Below are positions 12,077 through 64,000 of a stretch of 64,000 nucleotides of DNA, in pieces; positions within the stretch are counted from its first letter, which is position 1, and every line of letters starts with the position of its first letter. Position numbers and translations under genes: made by a program. Source of the stretch: Hydractinia symbiolongicarpus (lineage: Eukaryota; Cnidaria; Hydrozoa; Anthoathecata; Hydractiniidae); assembly GCF_029227915.1 (NCBI RefSeq), contig NC_079876.1, positions 24,244,001-24,308,000 on the forward strand, written 5' to 3'. The notes beneath the pieces are model-generated. The model saw only the letters and a program-made list of their open reading frames with translations. It was not told the DNA's origin and did no database searches.

Positions 12077-15000
12077 CGACGAGTTCAATATACAAAAGTT
12101 TTGGTAATAAAATCATGCGTTTACCATGCTGCTCAAAGTGAGAGTGGCTTTCATGAGAGCATTGCACGAGTAGAAAAAACGACAGTGACAAAAAATAATA
12201 AGTGATGAAATCTAAAATAGGAAACATCGTCTTAAACATAGATAAACATCTGACAAGAATTGCTTTATATGACCCAATTTTAGGCGAGTCAGTTAAATGG
12301 GTAATGCAAACTGGAACCTTTAATTGACGTGTGCTGTAAAGAGAAGGCAGAATCCACTACAAAGTGTTTTTGTTATGGAAATTTGACTGCCGTTCTTTCG
12401 TTTCGTTGTAAAAGAGGTGTCTGCTTTATACAACGTCCACTACAAGGGGGTTCCACAGTAAGCTGAACTATTCAAGAAGTAATGAGAAATCCCAGTTAAC
12501 ATTAATTCATTTTAGGGCGATTTTGGTATGCCCAAATAATATGCCGAATCATGCCATATTTTTACAATTAGAGGTTGTCTGTATTGTGAGAATAACAATC
12601 CCCATATTTTATTGCAATTGTAGTTAGCTACGTTATTAAAATCACATCCGTTGCCATAGCTGGTACATACCGTGTTTTCACAACACTTAAATTTTCGTTT
12701 CGATTGCTTTGTAGTATCAAAAAGCAGAACACGTGGATCATTATCTAAGAGCTAGTAAAATCGAGTCTTTAAAGGGCTTATGTTGATTAGAAAATAAAAC
12801 AAATCTCCCATGAGAGAGTAGTCACATGGTTTTATAATATGCAGTCTTGTGTTGATACAAAATAAGTGCATATGACAATCAATTGTTTCAATATATTTGC
12901 TGCATTTAGATGAAACACATTTTAGAGGTAAACTTTCTAAATTTATCCTAAATTTTATTATTTTAAATTTACGCGCTACAGACTAGTGTCAAGTAAACAC
13001 AGCAGAGAGACATGGATTGATATAGGTAAACAAAATAGCACGTACCTTTATTGAAGCAAATATCTCTGTTTTGGTTCATTCCGCAAGCAAGCAATCCATG
13101 GAAACTGCAATTAACATGACATAAACTATTCTCTCAGACCGTACCGAATACAACTTGTTTGCATTTTAAACTATCTGCAATAACTGCACCATTTTTCAAA
13201 TTTTCGTCTTTCCATATTGATAAGAAAGAACTAGAATCCTAGTCGAAATATGTGAGGAAAATACAGCTCTGTCATCACAAGTAGACTAGTACTATTTTAG
13301 GTTCACAAATTTTTAACTTGTCAATGTTAAGATCTTTAATTACTTGGTTAAATTCAAACGTTTTAAATTGCTAACTGTTGCTGACGTCAGTATGGCCATT
13401 CTTCACGATTTTTGATGCCTTTGCAGGCCCAGAAGTGTATTATTCTGTAGTGCGGGCGTGCTATAAAATGCGACTAGCAATGTTATAATGCTGTCATCCT
13501 GTCCTACGTGTGTGCAAAAGTAGCGAATTTGCAGACTGCCGGATGCGAAGCAATCACCGTGTGTCCATATTTGGAATATAACGAAAAACTGCCTTTGTGT
13601 CAGGATTATTTCTGTTTCATAAAAACACATAGCTAACTTTATGTTTCTCTTCAAAAAATATAGTCAAATAAAAAAAATCTTCAATCCTATTACTCTCGTA
13701 TCTTTTATATTACCTAAAAATAATATCAATAGTTTCGTTTCAGCTGGGTCTTTTGTCTACATATGACAAAGAGGCTTACCTTAGATATTTGTTAATTAAA
13801 ATTGCTTTATATGTCCGTAAACATGTAACATCCAATAACCCATTCCCATAGCTTACACCAGGATACAACAGTGTCCTATTGTCTTGTGTTCATTAGAAAT
13901 TTATCCTCGTAGTGGAGTTCAAAGTAGGTTGCATTGACTTTTAGGATTAAGTAAATTTCATTATTATATACATGTGAAGCCCCAAATACACGACACTATT
14001 TTCTTCGTTTCCTCTTATGGCGTAACAAAATAATTATAACTTTACGACATTTTATTTTTAACGCTATGATGCTTATGTGCATGATTCTAAAACGACATCA
14101 TAAGACATAAGTTATGAAAACATTAAATAAAAAAACAACTCAAAATGAACGAACAGAATGGACAAAGTAATAAAAAAAACACAAACAAAAAATAAAAAAT
14201 ATATATATACGATTTCTTTTATAGTATTATTGCCCTATTACCAGTTTCATAATCCATTCACAATTTGAAAAATTCAACATAAAGCATCCTACCCTTCTTG
14301 CCAGATTCTTTTGGTCCCTGCGCTATTAATACAGAGCGGCTAATCAAAATGCCTGATAACGAGGTTAAGAACCTCCAAATAATTTTTTGGATATGTGTTT
14401 ATCATATACGACACAATAGTACAACATATTTGCGGAACACAACAACGTATGCGATGAAAATCGCATACGTTGTATTTTGTATTTTGACCTTAAAGGGGCT
14501 ACCGAACGGCTGTTGGTTTTCGACTTTAGTGACTTACACGAAAGTTGAGCTGATGGGGGTGAATAACCAAACTGGCTATTTTTCCGGCATGTATGTAATT
14601 TACGGACTCAAACGTATAGATATAGATATATCTAGAGTTCTTATCCTCTCCAGCCTTGGTCATGTTTTCATCCAGAATAAGTCTCGCTGCAATATTTCTT
14701 TGTAATATACTTTTCAAAAAAATATTGAACCAACGAGCAAAGTGCGCTGGTCTGTTCATTGCACAAAACGCGTGTGCCGGATATTTAAAATGTGCACGGG
14801 ATATACAGAAGGTGAGGATTTTAACCGGTTCGTAGCCCCTTTAAGTAAAACCGTCTGTCAAATAATTATCCACTCCTTTTGTTTAATGAAAATTTACCCT
14901 GATTCAGCTTCTTGTGTTCTTGTTGTTTGTGATCCATTTCAATCATTCAAATCGTCCAAGCATTAATTTCTTTTGTTAAAAACTTTATAATGAGGCCAAT

Positions 15001-17385
15001 TTTAATAAGATCTCGGATGTAACACCCGATATCTTAATCACCACACCTGATTGGTTAAAAGTATTCTAAAATAATTATGGCGGGAATTTTGTAAACACCT
15101 ACAAACGCATGTATATTTCTGAAAACAAAAGAAGGCAATAAAAGAGGTTATTTTCAAATTCGCTTTGCTCAACCGAAAATAACCTTATTTTTTTTCTAAA
15201 CTCCATGTGGGACAAGAATAATGCGGTATTAGTAGTGTAGTAGTTATGTTTCAGCTCTAACTTGTTTCATCTCTGATGGTTAATCGACTTGTGAGAAGGG
15301 TGGAGGTTGTTGCACGTGTTATAACGTTAAGACTGTAACGAAAATAAATACGAATAAATCAGGTATATAACAAAACAGGTATTGCATGCTCTTTGTTTAT
15401 TAAACGACACAAATAAACAATATTTTATGTTTGACTTTGTTGTAAAGAGAATCTTATCTGTCGTTATTAAGATTAATGTTTTAGATCATATTTTGACAGA
15501 GTATACCGCATCAGTGTCATCAGCTATTTTTCTCCGCCGTGACTCTGCTTGTAAAATACTGTGCTGGTCTGCCTCCAAAGGATAAATCCTAATACTTTTT
15601 TTATATTAGAAGTTTCTGACATACTTCAGTTTGTAAATAAATTAAGTTAGCTATCTTCATATTACGTTTTTTGGGCCAATTTTCTACAGGTTCCTGAAGT
15701 GGTTAGAAATAGTTTAATACAAATTTTACCATTTGCCTCCTTTTATCGACTTCTCTGCAGTGATATTCATACAACTTCTAACTTCTACAAAGTAATGTCT
15801 TTCTTGCTTTTAAAATATGAAGATTGTGGCTTTGTTTTTTCGTTTAATATTTTAGAAAATATTTTATTACATTTGTTCACCTTTTGTTGAAAACATTTCA
15901 TGCCAGCCCTTTGTTGCATGAAAAATTTCATACTTCTTAGTCAAGTAGTTGAGATGAAGCTTCAAGTTCTTTCTTGTTTACTTGCATTTTTCTTTAACTA
16001 AAACAATAATATTATTTGAATGTTCAAAAGTATTTTCTATCAGAGCTGCTACCTGCAGAACAATTATCATTCCGCTACTGTGCTAGCGTAAAATGGGTTT
16101 AAACAGCAACCCGTTGACTAAGGCAAGCCGAAATCGCTTATCAATTACGCATAACAAAATCTTAAATCACTTTAGGTCTCATTTTTTCACTTAGCACTCT
16201 AAAAGGAACTTCTTTACTTTTATCATCTTGGAATGCTTTTTATTTCTGTATGCATTTTTAATTAAGGTTAAACCTATTTATGCAACCAATCTAATTTAAT
16301 ATAAATAGTTATTAACAACCCAACCACAATACTTTAATCTAAAGGAGTCTAGTTTCTAATATGAAATGAAATTACTGCTTTAAATTTAATTCTTTTAAAA
16401 TTAAGTTAGGTTAATTTTTAGTCAGATATGAGAAAAATAGTAAAAGATGTATTTATATGAACTGAAAGTTATTAACTTGGAAAAGATTAGTTTTGTAATA
16501 AAAAAATTTGTTAATTACTTTTACTCTTCAACGTCTTAATTAAATTCTTTCCCTTGTATTAAATTAACGCTTTGTTAAACCTATATATACAATTCTTTCA
16601 GAGCTAAAAAAAACCTGGGTTTGCAGTTGCTTTTTATTGTTGGCTTTCAGATGAAGCACTTTCTGTCCTTCAAATGCTTGCTAAATGAAGAGAGGATTTG
16701 TATACAAAAGCAACAGTCAGATATATGAGTTGTCTGATTTTCAACCGTTGGATTTTGATTTTAAATTGGTATTTTTACTAGAGTATTTTTAAAGCTTGAG
16801 TGAAAGTTCAAAGCTGGTTGACTTTATCGGGTATCTACCAAGGTAAAGCGTTTATCCTAGTATGTGAAAGAATCAAGGTATGAGGACACTTTTCAATGCA
16901 AGTACATTTTTCGTGTGGTTCTTTTATAAAATTCTGCTGCATCAAAATAGGCAGGGTAGCTCAACACCATCACTAGGAGGTGTCTTCTGACACTTGATCC
17001 TTATTTTAATCTATTACTGCTTTCATTTTTTTTATTTTTTCATTATTGAATATAGAATCATAGCCAAGAGTTCTGGTATACACCATACAAGATTTTGCTT
17101 TGATTCTCCTGTTTTCCTTTTTCATTACAAAACAAAACCTTCATAAGCGTGTTATGCTTGTTTTCATCAATCAATCATTTACAACTCTTCGTTTAACGTA
17201 TACCTGTACTTAACAGACATTTTACAGTCATGATGTCTTTCAATTCTTGAATTTTCGCGTAATTCGTTTTACAAAACAACGTACTGAAATTAATGGAGGG
17301 GAAAATTCAAAGTCAAATTAATCAAAAGGGGAATTCCCTTAAAACGTTTAAAAATTTTAATGGAGATATGTGTTACTGCATTTTT
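12077..17385. other. intergenic, no gene seen
   Basis: More than 5 kb without a recognisable exon on either strand. The largest frame (14298-14705, 135 codons) overlaps a perfect hairpin and has no domain. A copy of the motif GCTGACGTCAGTATGG at 13380 recurs in related forms near 26339, 30557 and 42310, so some of this is repeat-derived. Confidence 0.4.
14442..14473. repeat. perfect 14-bp hairpin, GAAA loop
   Basis: ACAACGTATGCGAT, loop GAAA (14456-14459), then the exact reverse complement of the first arm. The GNRA-type loop on a perfect stem would be very stable as RNA. No surrounding element was recognised. Confidence 0.8.
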
Positions 17386-17540
17386 GTCGTCATTTCGTCA
17401 CAATCTCGCTATTTTGTTGTTTTCGTCATATTTTCGCTGTTTTGTCGTCATTTCGTCACAATCTCGCTATTTTGTTGTTTTCGTCATATTTTTCTATTTT
17501 GTCGAACATTTCGTCACAATCTCGCTATTTTGTTGTTATT
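17386..17540 (+). repeat. 57-58 bp minisatellite, 2.7 units
   Basis: Units begin at 17386, 17444 and 17501, each starting GTCGTCATTTCGTCACAATC or close to it and containing CTCGCTATTTTGTTGTT. The unit is nearly identical across copies, pointing to recent tandem growth. The overlapping frames at 17293-17602 in all three phases are repeat translations. It lies about 1 kb upstream of the phosphatase gene start. Confidence 0.85.
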
Positions 17541-18586
17541 TCTACATACAGATAATTGTGACGACGACGATGACGGTTTATGATGCAAACGTCGTGTCAT
17601 GAAGTTTGTTTGAAGGATAGACCAAAGTATATATTCGTTGACCATGGTTGTGAAGAGGTGGGGTGTGGTTTAGGTGCAATAAACAAAATGCATTTAAGTT
17701 TTTAAGCCAAAATTTCCTGTAGCCATTTGATTTGTGTGAAAAACGGACAACCATATCCGAGACATGGCTTGTATAAAAAATAAAGGGTGATGACGATAAA
17801 AATTCTTGCGACAGAATATAATGATGCTAACTATTTTTCTGCAGTAGTAATGTTATCAAAGTATTTACGTAATATTGCATATTTGCAGATGTTTCAAAAA
17901 GGAATCCGAGATCAAAGTCTACTTTCTGCTAAAAATGAACTCTTTTTCTACATTACATTTCTAGTCCTTAAGCCATCTCTAACAGCTTCCCTGGAAGTAG
18001 AATTGAGGCTAAAATCTTGAGAAAGTCATTAACTTTTTGCACTTCTTCGTTTCTCGGTTTAGTGATTGTTTTATCCTCTGCCGTGCCACTTTCTTTTTTT
18101 TCGTCGTCGTCGTTCCCATGGGTTCTGGTTACTTTCGCGCTTATGTCAGCATTCGTTAGTTATGATGTGGTTACTTTGATATAGAAATCTACGTAATCGT
18201 CAGGTGAGATGGCAGCGTCGGATTTGGTTAACAAATCTTTATCTTCTTCTCGACATTTTGCCGCAGCAACAGACGCAATGATTGTGTTTGTTCGAATGAC
18301 ATTGAATCATCACCAGGGTACATCTAACAGTAGAATTGTTCAACTGCATTCAATTGTTTCAAGACCTAGTCACATGTCAAGAAATTCCAATTATAGTGAG
18401 AAAATACCCCATGGGACAAAAATAAATGTTCGGATTAAGGAAGTTTCCGGATTTAAGAAGTGTTCGAGTTGTGGAGATTCAAGTAGAAAAGTAGAACATT
18501 TCCACCCTGCCAATAAAATGTTTTGTATTGACGAGAGATAGAATGAGGAATTATGGAGGATTTATTACATTGTGTTTTTTTTATAG
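17541..18586 (+). promoter_or_regulatory. probable promoter and 5' leader region
   Basis: This precedes the signal-peptide exon of the phosphatase gene, so core promoter and non-coding first exon should lie here or further upstream. I see no convincing TATA box. A TTTTTTTATAG acceptor ends at 18586, 13 nt before the ATG, which suggests a leader intron and an upstream non-coding exon whose donor I cannot fix. Confidence 0.35.
18209..18541 (+). other. unassigned 110-codon open frame upstream of the gene start
   Basis: Starts MAASDLVNKSLSSSRH and contains a small Cys cluster, CSSCGDSS...FC, near its end. It has no recognised domain and stops 58 nt before the phosphatase start codon in a different frame. 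It could be an upstream ORF in the leader, a separate small gene, or chance. Its composition looks less repetitive than other frames nearby, which is the only reason to list it. Confidence 0.2.
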
Positions 18587-18599
18587 ACAGAAGATAAAG

Positions 18600-64000
<45,401 letters not shown>

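Noticed and set aside
14298-14705. 135-codon frame
   Set aside because: Overlaps a perfect hairpin, has no domain or codon signal, and shows no splice partner in the gene family here.
17293-17602. Three overlapping frames rich in Phe/Cys
   Set aside because: The 57-58 bp minisatellite is open in all three phases; not a gene.

Overview
The window is eukaryotic, AT-rich (by eye about one third G+C) genomic DNA. It has short GT-AG exons in long introns, many terminal-inverted-repeat elements, retroelement relics and microsatellites. The gene content (an Ig/FN3 receptor-type tyrosine phosphatase with tandem phosphatase domains) and the repeat style suggest an early-branching metazoan. A hydrozoan-type cnidarian is my best guess, but nothing here fixes the species.

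The main gene is on the + strand, from a signal-peptide exon at 18600-18639 to the window edge at 64000. By hand I join 28 coding exons (5439 nt, 1813 codons, frame kept at every junction, all GT-AG). The product reads: signal peptide, four Ig domains, Ig5-FN3a, Ig6-Ig7-FN3b, three more FN3 domains, a juxtamembrane region with a KRKRR furin-type site, one transmembrane helix, an apparently active phosphatase domain D1 (WPD loop, HCSAGVGRTG), and the start of a second domain D2 whose WPD loop reads WPE. The gene runs off the right edge inside D2. Nearly all ectodomain exons start and end in phase 1, and several are clear duplicates of each other.

Layout. 1-3350: a LINE endonuclease scrap and a 1.34-kb inverted-repeat element. 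3349-3795 (minus strand): signal-peptide exon and first Ig exon of a second, divergently oriented gene that closely resembles the first two exons of the + strand gene; a 1.9-kb inverted-repeat element lies just upstream of it. 5.8-18.2 kb: intergenic, with a TTAA-type transposon end, a microsatellite-bearing element and hairpins. 18.6-25.3 kb: signal peptide and Ig1-Ig4. 25.3-33.5 kb: an intron with a broken LINE-like element (itself carrying a 700-bp TTAA insertion), a decayed copy of the Ig4 exon and a MITE. 33.5-36.2 kb: Ig5 and FN3a, separated by a 1.5-kb TTAA element carrying a P2X7-like Cys motif. 36.2-47.3 kb: a long intron with LINE and Penelope-like relics and a TCTG microsatellite element. 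47.3-54.3 kb: Ig6, Ig7, FN3b. 54.4-64 kb: remaining FN3 exons, juxtamembrane, transmembrane and phosphatase exons.

Taken together, this is a locus where a cell-surface phosphatase ectodomain has grown by duplication of symmetric exons, beside a head-to-head relative, in introns loaded with nested mobile elements.
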